Assembly (NCBI GenBank): GCA_964512645.1
Contig: CAZEJS010000010.1
Location: 16,724-80,723, forward strand
Source: CAZEJS01 sp964512645
GTDB taxonomy: Bacteria; Actinomycetota; Geothermincolia; Fen-727; Anoxymicrobiaceae
Direction of reading: 5' to 3'
DNA: 64,000 nucleotides
Shown here: piece by piece, positions 49,851 through 59,243 of the stretch
How positions within the stretch are numbered: the stretch's first letter is position 1
Layout of the letters: every line of letters begins with the position of its first letter
The notes under the pieces: generated by a model
Told to the model about the DNA's origin: nothing
What the model saw: the letters and a program-made list of their open reading frames with translations, nothing else
Database searches by the model: none
Translations under genes and position numbers: made by a program

Positions 49851-50610
49851 CGTTCCCCCCGGCGCCGGGGGCCAGCAGCCCGTAGTGGTTCCTTGTGATG
49901 GCCGCCGCGACGGGCCCGGCGCTGCGAGCCCTAAGGTTCAGCAGCCCCAGGCTCACTGTCCTGGCGCCCAACGACCGCAGTACGCTTATCTCCGCGGGGT
50001 CCAGCCCGCCCTCCGGACCGGCTATCAGGGCAACCGAAATCGGCGTAGCCGCGGCAGGCAAGGCTTCGGAGAGGGGCACCTCCTTCTCTTCTTCCCACAG
50101 GACCAGCCTGCACGCGGTCTTGCCCAGCACAGACTCGTCCAGCTCCTCGACGGGGCTTCGCATCTCCAGCGGGTACGGCCTGCGCGACAGCCTCGAGCTC
50201 TCCCTTGCTATGGCGCTCCAGCGACCGATCCTGTTCTTTCCCCTGGTCAACGCCTCAAGGGGCGACCGCCTTCCGGCGTAGGGCACTATCCGCGAGATAC
50301 CCACCTCGGCGGCGTACGAGACAAGCTCATCCATTGCGGCGTTCTTTCCCATTGCCTGGAAAAGCACGACCTGGGGACGCTCCGGGGCATGGTAGGCGTT
50401 CGAATGAAGGCTCACGGTCACCCGGTCCTGGAGGGACCCGGTGAGGCTCGTCGTGTAGACCGTTCCCATTGCGTCGCAGATTAGAACTGTGTCACCGACC
50501 CTGGCGCGGAGCGACTTCACCAGGTGCCTCGCGTCGGCTCCCCGCAGGTGCGCGACCCCGCGGTCCAGGTCTATCAGTTCTGGTTCTACGTAGAAAAGAG
50601 GAAGTCCCAT
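49843..50610 (-). CDS. rsmE: 16S rRNA m3U1498 methyltransferase RsmE
   Basis: This 255-residue SPOUT methyltransferase has an N-terminal PUA-like domain (HLRGADARHLVKSLRARVGD). The C-terminal trefoil-knot SAM-binding region shows IAGPEGGLDPAEI and VSLGLLNLRARSAGPVAA. It lies between dnaJ and mtaB in the order common to many Gram-positive bacteria. Confidence 0.95.
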   Translation of the reverse strand: MGLPLFYVEPELIDLDRGVAHLRGADARHLVKSLRARVGDTVLICDAMGTVYTTSLTGSLQDRVTVSLHSNAYHAPERPQVVLFQAMGKNAAMDELVSYAAEVGISRIVPYAGRRSPLEALTRGKNRIGRWSAIARESSRLSRRPYPLEMRSPVEELDESVLGKTACRLVLWEEEKEVPLSEALPAAATPISVALIAGPEGGLDPAEISVLRSLGARTVSLGLLNLRARSAGPVAAAITRNHYGLLAPGAGGNDG

Positions 50611-50619
50611 CTCGGGCAG

Positions 50620-51738
50620 TCAGCTTGTTCGGGGCACCCGGCCGGGTTGCCTGCTGGCCTTCTCCTTCCGCGCGGTGCGATAGGCCTCCAGCACCTTTTT
50701 CTGCTCTGCGCTGAGCTTCCTGGGGACCGTGATGTCAATGGCCACGTAGAGATCTCCTCTCCTGCCGCCGTATCTCGGGGGAAGTCCCAGCCCTTTCGCC
50801 ACTAGAGTATCTCCTGGCTGGGTGCCCGAGGGCACCTTGAGCTCGTGGGACCCTTCCACCGTCGGGACCTCAACGTGCGCGCCCAGCGCGGCGTCGACCA
50901 TGTCAACGGGCACCTTTGTGAACAACCTGGTACCGTCTCGTTCAAACCTCTGATCGCGCCGGACGTCAATAGCGACGTACAGATCACCACCCGGCCCTCC
51001 CCTGGCTCCCCCTTCGCCTTTGTCCCGGACTCTCAGCCGATCTCCACGCTCCACCCCGGGCGGAACCGACACCTGGATCCTCTCGGTGACCTGCCGTCGA
51101 GCCGCGCCGCGACATTCCTCACACGGCTCGAGTATCAGCTCGCCCTCCCCGCCGCACCTTGAGCAGGCCTGTGTCCGTATGAACGTCCCGAACATGCTCC
51201 GCTGCGACCTCCTGATCTCGCCGGTGCCCCCGCAGCCGTCACATCGCCCCATCTTGGTACCCGGGACCCTGCCGGACCCCCCACAGGCCTCACATGTGGC
51301 CATTCGCGTTATCTCCAGCTCCTTCTCGGTGCCGGTGAGGACGTCCTCGAGGCCCACCTCCATGACCACTTCCATGTCTCTTCCGCGCTCGCGCCCGCGG
51401 CGCTTCCCCCGCCGCCCGAATGGGGCGCCGAACCCTTCCCCGAAAAAGGCGTCGAACAGGTCGGATACGGAGGTGAAACCCTCGAAGCCGGTTCCGGCGC
51501 CACGCCTCAGCCCGTCCAGACCGAAAGCGTCGTACGCCCGTCGTCTCTCGGGGTCGGAAAGGATCTCGTAGGCGAAGGTGAGCTCCTTGAACTTGTGCTC
51601 TGAGTCGGGATCGGAGTGCGCGACATCAGGATGGCATTCCTTGGCCTTCGTGCGATAGGCGCTCTTTATCTCGTCGGAGCCCGCGGCGTTGGAAACGCCG
51701 AGTATTTCGTAAAGGTCCCTGTCGATGTCGTTATGCAT
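50620..51738 (-). CDS. dnaJ: Chaperone DnaJ
   Basis: This 372-residue type I Hsp40 has a J domain (1-70) with HPD in KECHPDVAHSD. A Gly/Phe-rich stretch follows, then a zinc domain (about 140-215) with four CxxCxGxG-type repeats; the fourth reads CEECRGAA and lacks the glycines. The C-terminal peptide-binding domains end the protein. It follows hrcA by 27 nt. No grpE or dnaK lies between hrcA and dnaJ, unlike many CIRCE operons. Confidence 0.96.
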   Translation of the reverse strand: MHNDIDRDLYEILGVSNAAGSDEIKSAYRTKAKECHPDVAHSDPDSEHKFKELTFAYEILSDPERRRAYDAFGLDGLRRGAGTGFEGFTSVSDLFDAFFGEGFGAPFGRRGKRRGRERGRDMEVVMEVGLEDVLTGTEKELEITRMATCEACGGSGRVPGTKMGRCDGCGGTGEIRRSQRSMFGTFIRTQACSRCGGEGELILEPCEECRGAARRQVTERIQVSVPPGVERGDRLRVRDKGEGGARGGPGGDLYVAIDVRRDQRFERDGTRLFTKVPVDMVDAALGAHVEVPTVEGSHELKVPSGTQPGDTLVAKGLGLPPRYGGRRGDLYVAIDITVPRKLSAEQKKVLEAYRTARKEKASRQPGRVPRTS

Positions 51739-51765
51739 CAGATCCGTTTCCGCCTGGAGCCGGGC

Positions 51766-52803
51766 TCAATCCCTTGGTGTATACAGGGTGCGCCCGAGGT
51801 TGTCCGCCATGAACTGAACCATCCCGATCGTCCTCGCGTAGTCCATCGAAGTGGGACCTACGACCCCGAGAGACCCCAGCAGCCCGTCTCCTACCGGGTA
51901 GCTGGTGCCGACGAACGAGTACCGCTGAAGCTCCCTCAGCCTGTTCTCCTCCCCGATTCGCACCGTGAGCCTGCGCTCTCTGAGGAGGTCCTTGAGCAGG
52001 TCCAGTATGAAGTACTGTTTTTCCATCGCCTCGAGAAGCACCTGCGCCCATTGGGGCCCTTCGTTGCCCATCTCGCGGACTATGTTCGCGGTTCCCCCGA
52101 TGAACACCCTCTCCTCTATCGACCCGAGGTAGTCTCTAACCGCCACGAGAACGTCGGCCAGCAACTTCTTGCCGGGGCCGCCGAACCTGGCCTTCCGCGC
52201 CACGGCCTCGCCGTCGATCCGGTCGAGAGACAGGCCGCACAACGCCCTGTTGGCGTAGGCGCATACGCGTGACATCGTATCAGCCGTCAATCGCACCGGC
52301 GCCCGCACGAGCTGCCGCCCGACCTGCCCCTTGGAGGTAATGACGATGACCATCGCCCTCTCATCGCTCAGCCTGACTATATCCACGTGCCTGACCGAAT
52401 CGGCGCGGCTGAACGGCGCGAAGACTATGGCCGTTGTATGGGTCAGACTGGAGAGCAGCAGCGACGCCTCGTGAAACAGCCCTTCGATCTCACGCGTTTG
52501 TGCGGCGAAAAGGGTTTCGATCGCCTCCGCGTCTCGTCCGACGGGTTTCTCCCCGCCAACCAGCACGTCGACGTAAAGCCTGTAGGCGATGTCGGTGGGC
52601 ACCCTTCCGGCGGAGGTGTGCGGCTGTCGGAGGTAGCCCAGGTCCTCCAGCAGCGCAAGCTCGTGCCTTATGGTGGCGGTGCTCAAGCCCAGGTCGAGGG
52701 CGCGGGCGATGGAGTTCGAGCCGACCGGCTTGCCACTGAGTATGAAGCTCTGGACTACCGCCAGCAGTATCTTCTGCTTTCTCTCGTCCAGGATCGAGCT
52801 CAT
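51766..52803 (-). CDS. hrcA: Heat-inducible transcription repressor HrcA
   Basis: In this 345-residue repressor an N-terminal winged helix (RKQKILLAVVQSFILSGKPVGS, then LGLSTATIRHELALLEDLGYL) binds CIRCE. The GAF-like and dimerisation domains follow, ending with GPTSMDYARTIGMVQFMADNL, the family's C-terminal signature. A CIRCE element overlaps its promoter, so hrcA and dnaJ are autoregulated and derepressed by heat stress. Confidence 0.97.
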   Translation of the reverse strand: MSSILDERKQKILLAVVQSFILSGKPVGSNSIARALDLGLSTATIRHELALLEDLGYLRQPHTSAGRVPTDIAYRLYVDVLVGGEKPVGRDAEAIETLFAAQTREIEGLFHEASLLLSSLTHTTAIVFAPFSRADSVRHVDIVRLSDERAMVIVITSKGQVGRQLVRAPVRLTADTMSRVCAYANRALCGLSLDRIDGEAVARKARFGGPGKKLLADVLVAVRDYLGSIEERVFIGGTANIVREMGNEGPQWAQVLLEAMEKQYFILDLLKDLLRERRLTVRIGEENRLRELQRYSFVGTSYPVGDGLLGSLGVVGPTSMDYARTIGMVQFMADNLGRTLYTPRD

Positions 52804-52833
52804 TTCGCGTCTTCTCCTTCCCGCGGTGTAATT

Positions 52834-52860
52834 CTAGCACTCGCGAAGGCAGACTGCTAA
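52834..52860 (-). promoter_or_regulatory. CIRCE operator overlapping the hrcA -10 box
   Basis: CTAGCACTC-N9-GACTGCTAA matches the CIRCE consensus TTAGCACTC-N9-GAGTGCTAA at 8 of 9 positions in each arm, with the exact 9-nt spacer. On the minus strand TAGAAT (52831-52836) forms a -10 box overlapping the proximal arm, 28 nt before the hrcA ATG. Confidence 0.88.
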
Positions 52861-52898
52861 ACGCGCATGCCGGCACATGCCGGCGATCCGCCCACGGT

Positions 52899-54704
52899 TC
52901 ATGAACCACTCTCGTCGCTCTTGATCATTGCGACGAAAGCCTCCTGCGGGATCTCCACCCTGCCGATCATCTTCATCCTCTTCTTTCCGGCCTTCTGCTT
53001 CTCCCAGAGCTTGCGCTTTCGCGTGATGTCCCCTCCGTAGCACTTGGCGGTAACATCTTTCCTCCTCGCGGGCACGGTTTCCCGGGCGATCACCTTCCCG
53101 CCCACCTGAGCCTGTATCGCAAGCTCGAACTGCTGGCGGGGGATAACCGCCTTGAGACGCGCGGCAAGCTCCCTTCCCCTCGACTGGGCCCTGTCCCTGG
53201 GAACGATCATGCTGAAAGCGTCTACCACTTCGCCGTGCACCAGTATCTCGAGCTTCACAAGCGGGCCGCTTCTCCAGTCCCCCAGTTCGTAGTCCAGCGA
53301 GGCGTACCCGCGCGACCTCGACTTGAGCTGGTCGTAGAACCCCGAGACCATCTCCGCCAGGGGCATCTCGTAGCTCAGCTCTACCCTGTTGCTCGAAAGG
53401 TAGACCATGTCACGATACACGGCCCTCTTCCCCTGGCAGAGCTCCATCACCGGCCCGACCATGTCGTGCGGAGCGATCAGCAGCAGGTTCACGTAAGGCT
53501 CCAGCACCGCCGCGACCTCGTTGGCCGGGGGCATCTGTGACGGGTTCTTGACCGTCGTTTCGTTGCCGCTCTTGTCGGTCACGCGGTACACCACGTTGGG
53601 CGGCGTTATGATGAGGTCGAGACCGTACTCGCGCTCCAGGCGATCCCTCACGACCTCCATGTGAAGCAGGCCGAGGAACCCGCACCTGAACCCGAACCCC
53701 AGCGCCCGTGAGGTCTCGGGCTCGAAGGTGAAAGCCGAATCATTCAGGTTCAGTTTAGCAAGCGCCTCCCTGAGGGCCTGGTACTCGCTGTTGTCCACGG
53801 GGAACAGCCCGGCGAACACCACCGGCTTCGGTTCGCGATACCCCGCAAGGGCCTCCCGGGCTCCGTCCGTCGCTGCCGTGAGCGTGTCTCCCACCGGGAG
53901 CCTGGACACATCCTTGATTCCCGTCGCCACGAAACCCACCTCTCCGGCCAGGAGCGCTTCCGCGGGAACCAGGTCCGGCGCGAGGTATCCCAGTGATTCC
54001 GCAGCCGCCCGGGTGCCCGCCTCGACCATCCTGATCTCGGCACCCGCGCGTAGTTCGCCGGAGACCACCCTGACGAAAGTGACCACGCCGCGGTACTGGT
54101 CATAGGTCGAGTCGAAGACCAGGGCTCTGAGCACGTTGTCCCCGCGATCAGACGGAGGGGGTACCCGTGCAACGACGGCCCTCAGTATCTCCGGCACTCC
54201 CTCCCCGGTCTTGGCCGAGCAGAACAGGACGTCCCCGGGTTCGACCCCCAGGATCTCCGTTACTTCATCCCTCACCCGCTCCGGCTCGGCCGATGGCAGG
54301 TCGACCTTGTTGACAACCGGGATGATCTCGAGTCCGTTCTCCACGGCCAGGTGCAGGTTCCCGATCGTCTGGGCCTCCACCCCCTGTGCCGCGTCCACCA
54401 GCAGGATTGCTCCCTCGCATGCCGCCAGCGTACGCGAGACCTCGTAGTTGAAATCGACATGACCGGGGGTGTCGATCAGGTTCAGCTCCCATTCATCCCC
54501 ATCGATCTCGCAGCTAAGCCTCACCGCCTGCGCCTTGATGGTAATGCCGCGCTCCCGCTCGAGGTCCATCCTGTCGAGGAACTGCGGACGTTCGCGGCCG
54601 GGCTGTATAGCTCCGGTGAGCTCCAGGAAACGGTCCGCGAGCGTCGATTTCCCGTGGTCTATGTGCGCGATGATGCAGAAGTTCCTTATCCGGGAAGTAT
54701 CCAG
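52899..54704 (-). CDS. lepA: Elongation factor 4 (LepA)
   Basis: This ribosome-binding back-translocase GTPase is 601 residues from CTG 54704. G1 is AHIDHGKST, the effector-region motif is RGITI, G3 is DTPGH and G4 is NKVD. The LepA-specific C-terminal domain (KRMKMIGRVEIPQEAF) is complete. The conserved N-terminus DTSRIRNFCI begins directly after CTG 54704, which has GGAGG 9 nt upstream. The only other canonical start, ATG 54776, would add 24 residues foreign to the family. A CTG start is therefore likely. Confidence 0.95.
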   Translation of the reverse strand: MDTSRIRNFCIIAHIDHGKSTLADRFLELTGAIQPGRERPQFLDRMDLERERGITIKAQAVRLSCEIDGDEWELNLIDTPGHVDFNYEVSRTLAACEGAILLVDAAQGVEAQTIGNLHLAVENGLEIIPVVNKVDLPSAEPERVRDEVTEILGVEPGDVLFCSAKTGEGVPEILRAVVARVPPPSDRGDNVLRALVFDSTYDQYRGVVTFVRVVSGELRAGAEIRMVEAGTRAAAESLGYLAPDLVPAEALLAGEVGFVATGIKDVSRLPVGDTLTAATDGAREALAGYREPKPVVFAGLFPVDNSEYQALREALAKLNLNDSAFTFEPETSRALGFGFRCGFLGLLHMEVVRDRLEREYGLDLIITPPNVVYRVTDKSGNETTVKNPSQMPPANEVAAVLEPYVNLLLIAPHDMVGPVMELCQGKRAVYRDMVYLSSNRVELSYEMPLAEMVSGFYDQLKSRSRGYASLDYELGDWRSGPLVKLEILVHGEVVDAFSMIVPRDRAQSRGRELAARLKAVIPRQQFELAIQAQVGGKVIARETVPARRKDVTAKCYGGDITRKRKLWEKQKAGKKRMKMIGRVEIPQEAFVAMIKSDESGS

Positions 54705-54849
54705 TCCAACACACCTCCGAAACGTAATGATAGCAGTTGTCGGGGCCTCCGCCAGATGTCGACGGTCAATGCCCACCGGAACAACCGTGGGTCAGGCCTG
54801 AGGCGCCTGCGGATCCCCCGCCGGCTGGCCGTGCAGTCATGCGATCTAT

Positions 54850-54878
54850 TCGACAGCCGTAATGCCCTGTGCTACAAT
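54850..54878 (+). promoter_or_regulatory. Promoter of rpsT
   Basis: TCGACA (54850-54855), a 17-nt spacer and TACAAT (54873-54878) give 5/6 matches at both hexamers. The transcript would start near 54885, leaving a leader of about 65 nt before the S20 gene. Confidence 0.65.
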
Positions 54879-54950
54879 TCCCCGGTATCCCGTTCGGAAA
54901 GGACCGGTTTCACTGCGCCCGTGGTATCCGGGCCCGAGAGGAAGAAAGAG

Positions 54951-55229
54951 ATGCCCAATATCAACTCGCAGGTAAAAAGGGTGCGAAAATCCGAGGAACA
55001 GAGGCTGCGTAACAAGGCTGTGAAGAGCGCGCTCAAGACGGACATGAAGAAGTTCGAAGCCGCGCACGCCGCAGGGGACGTGGACTCCGCAACCGAGAGA
55101 TTCGAGGTTGCTTCCCGGGCCCTGGACAAGGCCGCCTCCAAGGGTGTCATCCACAAGAACAAAGCGGCCAACAGGAAGTCCCGCATGTCCCGGTCTCTTG
55201 CGCAGTTGCGGCAGGGCTCTCCGGGCTAG
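54951..55229 (+). CDS. rpsT: 30S ribosomal protein S20
   Basis: S20 is a 92-residue basic helical protein binding 16S rRNA. The start MPNINSQVKRVRKSEEQRLRNK and the C-terminal VIHKNKAANRKSRMSR are canonical for the family. ATG 54951 follows GAGGAAG; the frame continues open upstream but is not conserved. It is transcribed convergently with holA and overlaps it by 4 nt, with no terminator between them. Confidence 0.96.
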   Translation: MPNINSQVKRVRKSEEQRLRNKAVKSALKTDMKKFEAAHAAGDVDSATERFEVASRALDKAASKGVIHKNKAANRKSRMSRSLAQLRQGSPG

Positions 55230-56275
55230 CCGATCAGCCTCACGATCAACATCTCCAGCATCGCGCCCTGGTAGTCGCGCTCCGGCAGATACCGGTTGGA
55301 ATGCATCTCCAGTTGAGCCTTCTTGAACTCCAGGAACGCAGTCCTCAATTTCTCGGGCGAGAATTTCGATGATTGCTTGACGCACTTACTCACCAGAAAT
55401 GGCGGTATCCCCAGGGCCGACGCCATGCGCGGAGGATCGGTGTCCCTGGCCATCGCCTTGCACCTGGCGATCAGGCGGAACTGCCTGAGAAGCAGGCTGA
55501 ATATCCTCTGGGGGCTCTCCCCCTGCCTCATGAGGCGGTCCAGGAGGTACAGCGACTGGTCCCTGCGCCTGTCGGCGACAGCGTCGATCAACTCGAAGAT
55601 GCCCTGCTCCGCGGCAGGGACCACGACCTTGACGACGTGTCCGGAGTTTATGGAACCCTCGTCCGCCGCGTACAGGCAGATACGCTCAATCGCGTCCTCC
55701 AGGTCCCTGAGTTCCCTTCCCACCCGTTCGAGCAGCACTTGCCTGGCTGACGGCTCCACTCGTTTCCCGCGCCGCTCGAACTCCTCGGAAATCCACTCCT
55801 CCACCTTCTTGCGGCTGCCCCTGCTCCCCATGCTGAACTTGAGCGGTTCCCCCCCGACCGAGCCGACCTTCTTGAACAGCGGCGAGCCCTCCACCTTCTT
55901 CATCGAAGCCGCGTCACGCTTCACGCTACCCGGGCCCCCGAATGCTACCAGCACCAGTGTCGCCGCCGGGTTGGGGTCGTCGAGGTACGCGCAGATCGCC
56001 TCCTGCTCCCTGCGACTGAGGCGGTCGGCGCCCTTGACGATGACGAGCCTCCTGGTGGACATCAGCGGCACGGTCTCCGCGGCGTCGATCGCCGCGCGCG
56101 CGCCGAGGTCCGCTGCGTCGATCTCCTCCATGTTGAAATCCGCGTCGGCCTGTGCGCTGAAGAGGGTTTTGAGCCTTTTCACAGCCTGTTCGGCGAGCAG
56201 CTCCTCGTCGCCGTAAACGTAGTAAACGCCCTTGAGGTCATCAATCGCCTCGACACGCTTCCTGGCCAATCTCAC
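55226..56275 (-). CDS. holA: DNA polymerase III subunit delta
   Basis: This 349-residue clamp-loader subunit of the AAA+ fold has an N-terminal YYVYGDEELLAEQAVKRL, a central RRLVIVKGADRLS and the C-terminal collar helices (ERDYQGAMLEMLIVRL). As usual for delta it lacks a working Walker A motif. The start overlaps the comEC stop by 4 nt. The order comEA-comEC-holA and convergent rpsT is widely conserved. Confidence 0.93.
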   Translation of the reverse strand: MRLARKRVEAIDDLKGVYYVYGDEELLAEQAVKRLKTLFSAQADADFNMEEIDAADLGARAAIDAAETVPLMSTRRLVIVKGADRLSRREQEAICAYLDDPNPAATLVLVAFGGPGSVKRDAASMKKVEGSPLFKKVGSVGGEPLKFSMGSRGSRKKVEEWISEEFERRGKRVEPSARQVLLERVGRELRDLEDAIERICLYAADEGSINSGHVVKVVVPAAEQGIFELIDAVADRRRDQSLYLLDRLMRQGESPQRIFSLLLRQFRLIARCKAMARDTDPPRMASALGIPPFLVSKCVKQSSKFSPEKLRTAFLEFKKAQLEMHSNRYLPERDYQGAMLEMLIVRLIG

Positions 56276-58557
56276 CGCCCGCCTGATTGCTCCGACACCG
56301 ACCGCTTCGCGAATCGTATCACGATGTCCCCCGAGAGGTCCGTCCTCTCCACCCTTATTCCGCTTTTCTGGAGTTCACGTATGCATTTCCTCGAGGGGTG
56401 TCCCATCCTGTTGTTCCGTCCGGCGGATATTGTCGCCACCCTCGGGCGGGCCGCTTTCAGCAGATCTCTTCCGACCGCGTTCGAGCTCCCGTGATGGGGC
56501 ATCTTCAGCACCTCGCAACTGAGATCGGGACTGCCCTCCAGGAGCCGGTGCTGGGCCGTTGATTCGAGGTCGCCGGGCAGCAGTATCCTCGCGCCGCCCA
56601 CCGTGGCCATGCAGACTATGGACCGGTTGTTCTCCTCTTCCCCGGGACGGGGCGGCTTCTCGGGCGCACTCAGGACCTCGAGCAGAATCCCCGGAGATAC
56701 CTCGACCCTGTCACCCTCGACCGCTATCGATGCGGCTACGCCTTTGCGGCGCGCGACCGAAAGCAGGCGTTCGTACGGGCCCCGTTCGCCTTCTCCCGGC
56801 GGCGGACCGATTATTCTTCCCACCGGCATACGCTCGATTAACGCTTTGAACCCCTCGACATGATCCGCGTGCCTGTGCGAACAAAGCGCCAGGTCCACTT
56901 TCGAGACTCCTGCCGCGCGCAGTCGCCGCAGCAACAACTCCGGATCGGGCCCCCCGTCCACGAGAGCCACGCCTCCCGAAGAGTCCCGCAGGAGTGTGGC
57001 GTCTCCTTCTCCGACATCAAGAGCGACCATCGAATCGCCGCCCCGGTGCCCGAGCACCGGAAAACACCCGAGCAGTATCAACGCCACGACAAGGAACAGG
57101 GCCACCGCGGCCGCGAAAGCCCCCCGCCGCCCCCTGCCGCGCGCCAGGCAAACGAGCGCGAAGAAGTAGAGCGTGAGTGTGAGCACCCCGAGGCCTCCCA
57201 TGAACAACCCGGTTTCCGGCACCCGGGCCAGGGCCGAAGCAACCCACATCACGTACCTGGCGATCACTCCCGGGATCACAGAGGCCACTCCGGCCGCGGA
57301 TGGGCTCACCGCGGATATAGCAGCCGCGGCCAGAGCCGAGACGAGAAGGGGACCGACCAGCCAAACCACCAACAGGTTCGCCGCCAGCGCAGAAACCGGT
57401 ATCGCTTCGCCTCTCAAGAGGACAAGAGGAACCGTTCCGAGTTGCGCTCCGGCGCACACAGCGGCGGCGCGACGGATCTTTCCCCCCCGCGAAGCGGCTT
57501 TGCTTCGCGCCAGAATCACGATACCGGCGGCGGCTGCGAACGAATACTGGAAACCGGGCTCGAACGCCGACGAAGGCCTGGTGCACAAGATCGCAATACC
57601 GGCGACGGACAAGGCCCCGGCAGCGTCGTAGCGCCTCCCGAATAACCTTCCGGCGGACGCGGTGCCGGCCATGACAGCGGCCCGCGAAGCCGAAACGCGA
57701 AATCCGGCCAGCGCGGCCACCATCGCCGCCGACGCCGACGCTAAGAGGTACCCGGTGCGCCGGCCAGCCCCGGCCAGGGCACATACGCCAAGCACCAGCA
57801 CAGCGGCGGATCCTACGTGGAGCCCCGAAACCGCGACTATGTGAGAGAGGCCGCAAGCACGGAGGTCAGCCAGGAGTCCGGGGTCGCATGCGTCCAGCTT
57901 GCTTATTGTCACGCCTTCGAGAAATCCTGCGCTCTTGCCGTCGAACATGCGCCTGTAGGCGCCGGACAGCCAGCGCCTCGCCACGGCGATCGCCCTACTC
58001 ACCGGATCGGGCGAGGGCGCCACCGGCCGCACCGCCGCCGCCCTGCACCTCAACCTGCTCCACGCGCCACGGTCACGGAGCCATCCATCCCCCGGCCCCG
58101 CGCGTTCGATCTTGCCCGAAGCACGAACCGTGACCCCCTGGTATATGAGTTCGGGTGCAAGAGGTCCCCGAGCCGTCAGATAGACGATCTCCCTGGTCGC
58201 CCAAGCGTTATTGCCGGCGTACGCCTCCGCTGCCTCGATGAAGGCTGCGGTCGTCCCGGAGTTCCTTGCTGGGGCGGAAACAATCCGGCCCTCGATAACG
58301 ACATGCCCGCCGGCTTTCGCCACAGACGCCAGCGCTCCCCCCGACGCCGATGCCAACCAGAGCAGGGCCAGGATGATACCGATCAGCATGAACCCTGCTG
58401 GAAGGAGGCCCGGGCCAGTGCGCCGTCGTCGCTTCAGCAGCAGGACTGTCGCAGCGTACGCGCCCGGCACGACGATCGCCAGGGGACCCAGCCATCTCGC
58501 AAGGTGCTCCCCGGCGAAAGTTGCCGCCAGCCAGAGCAGGCATGCCCTTCCGCGCAA
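56272..58557 (-). CDS. comEC: Competence protein ComEC/Rec2 (DNA uptake channel)
   Basis: In this 761-residue protein the N-terminal membrane segment and OB-like part span about 1-160. The competence TM domain follows with CGLSHIVAVSGLHVG (about 255). The C-terminal metallo-beta-lactamase-like domain has the motif SHRHADHVEG (about 580), and the protein would pass incoming single-stranded DNA. The start is uncertain: TTG 58557 overlaps the comEA stop, and an upstream frame to 58605 is also open. It lies with comEA, so a natural transformation system is likely; pilus genes are not in the window. Confidence 0.92.
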   Translation of the reverse strand: MRGRACLLWLAATFAGEHLARWLGPLAIVVPGAYAATVLLLKRRRRTGPGLLPAGFMLIGIILALLWLASASGGALASVAKAGGHVVIEGRIVSAPARNSGTTAAFIEAAEAYAGNNAWATREIVYLTARGPLAPELIYQGVTVRASGKIERAGPGDGWLRDRGAWSRLRCRAAAVRPVAPSPDPVSRAIAVARRWLSGAYRRMFDGKSAGFLEGVTISKLDACDPGLLADLRACGLSHIVAVSGLHVGSAAVLVLGVCALAGAGRRTGYLLASASAAMVAALAGFRVSASRAAVMAGTASAGRLFGRRYDAAGALSVAGIAILCTRPSSAFEPGFQYSFAAAAGIVILARSKAASRGGKIRRAAAVCAGAQLGTVPLVLLRGEAIPVSALAANLLVVWLVGPLLVSALAAAAISAVSPSAAGVASVIPGVIARYVMWVASALARVPETGLFMGGLGVLTLTLYFFALVCLARGRGRRGAFAAAVALFLVVALILLGCFPVLGHRGGDSMVALDVGEGDATLLRDSSGGVALVDGGPDPELLLRRLRAAGVSKVDLALCSHRHADHVEGFKALIERMPVGRIIGPPPGEGERGPYERLLSVARRKGVAASIAVEGDRVEVSPGILLEVLSAPEKPPRPGEEENNRSIVCMATVGGARILLPGDLESTAQHRLLEGSPDLSCEVLKMPHHGSSNAVGRDLLKAARPRVATISAGRNNRMGHPSRKCIRELQKSGIRVERTDLSGDIVIRFAKRSVSEQSGGR

Positions 58558-58558
58558 T

Positions 58559-59173
58559 TCAGAACGTGACCCGGTCTGCGAGGTCTTCCAGCTTGCCAGG
58601 TCCAATGCCTTCGACCTCGTCGAGTTCTTCCAGCGAAGAGAAAGGCCCGTTCTTTCGCCTGTATTCGATTATCCTCGCCGCGAGGGCAGGGCCCACGCCG
58701 GGAAGCGCGTCGAGCTCGGCGATGGTGGCGGTGTTGACATTGACAGTCTGAAGCGATGGGCCCGGAGCGGCGGCGTTTGCGGCGTCGGCCGCACGCTGAG
58801 CGCCGGGCACCAGCACTTTCTGCCCGTCCGTCACCCGTGCCGCAAGGTTGAGCTCGTCAAGATCCGCTCCCTGGGCCGGGCCTCCCGCTGCCGACAGGGC
58901 ATCCGAGATCCTCGACCCTTCCGGAACGTCGTACAGCCCCGGGGCCGCCACGGCACCGGCAACATGGACCTTGACAGTTCGTCGATGAGCTGGCCCCTCG
59001 GCGCCGGCGGCGCGGTGTATCCTGATTGGCCTGGGCCGTGAACGGATGTACGCGGCGACGCTCCCCGCGGCGACGAGCAGCAGCAGTCCGGCCAGCGCGG
59101 CTGCCTGCAATCGTGTCAACCCGGAAGAGGCGAGACCCGGCGAATGAGCGGTCAGACGGTGTTTTGCCTGCAT
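58559..59173 (-). CDS. comEA: Competence protein ComEA (DNA receptor)
   Basis: This 204-residue protein has a TM anchor (about 22-42). An SLBB domain (VKVHVAGAVAAPGLYDVPEGSR onward) is followed by a C-terminal helix-hairpin-helix pair (VNVNTATIAELDALPGVGP ... GIGPGKLEDLAD). It binds incoming double-stranded DNA at the surface and hands it to ComEC, encoded next. Confidence 0.94.
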   Translation of the reverse strand: MQAKHRLTAHSPGLASSGLTRLQAAALAGLLLLVAAGSVAAYIRSRPRPIRIHRAAGAEGPAHRRTVKVHVAGAVAAPGLYDVPEGSRISDALSAAGGPAQGADLDELNLAARVTDGQKVLVPGAQRAADAANAAAPGPSLQTVNVNTATIAELDALPGVGPALAARIIEYRRKNGPFSSLEELDEVEGIGPGKLEDLADRVTF

Positions 59174-59243
59174 TGCTGTTTCATGCTAGCACAGCAAAGC
59201 AAGCATATCAAGGACTTCTGCGGGACAGGCGGAGCCGGGAAGT

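Noticed and set aside
54351..54950. Upstream in-frame extension of rpsT
   Set aside because: It runs antisense to lepA, and S20 has a conserved N-terminus that starts exactly at ATG 54951.
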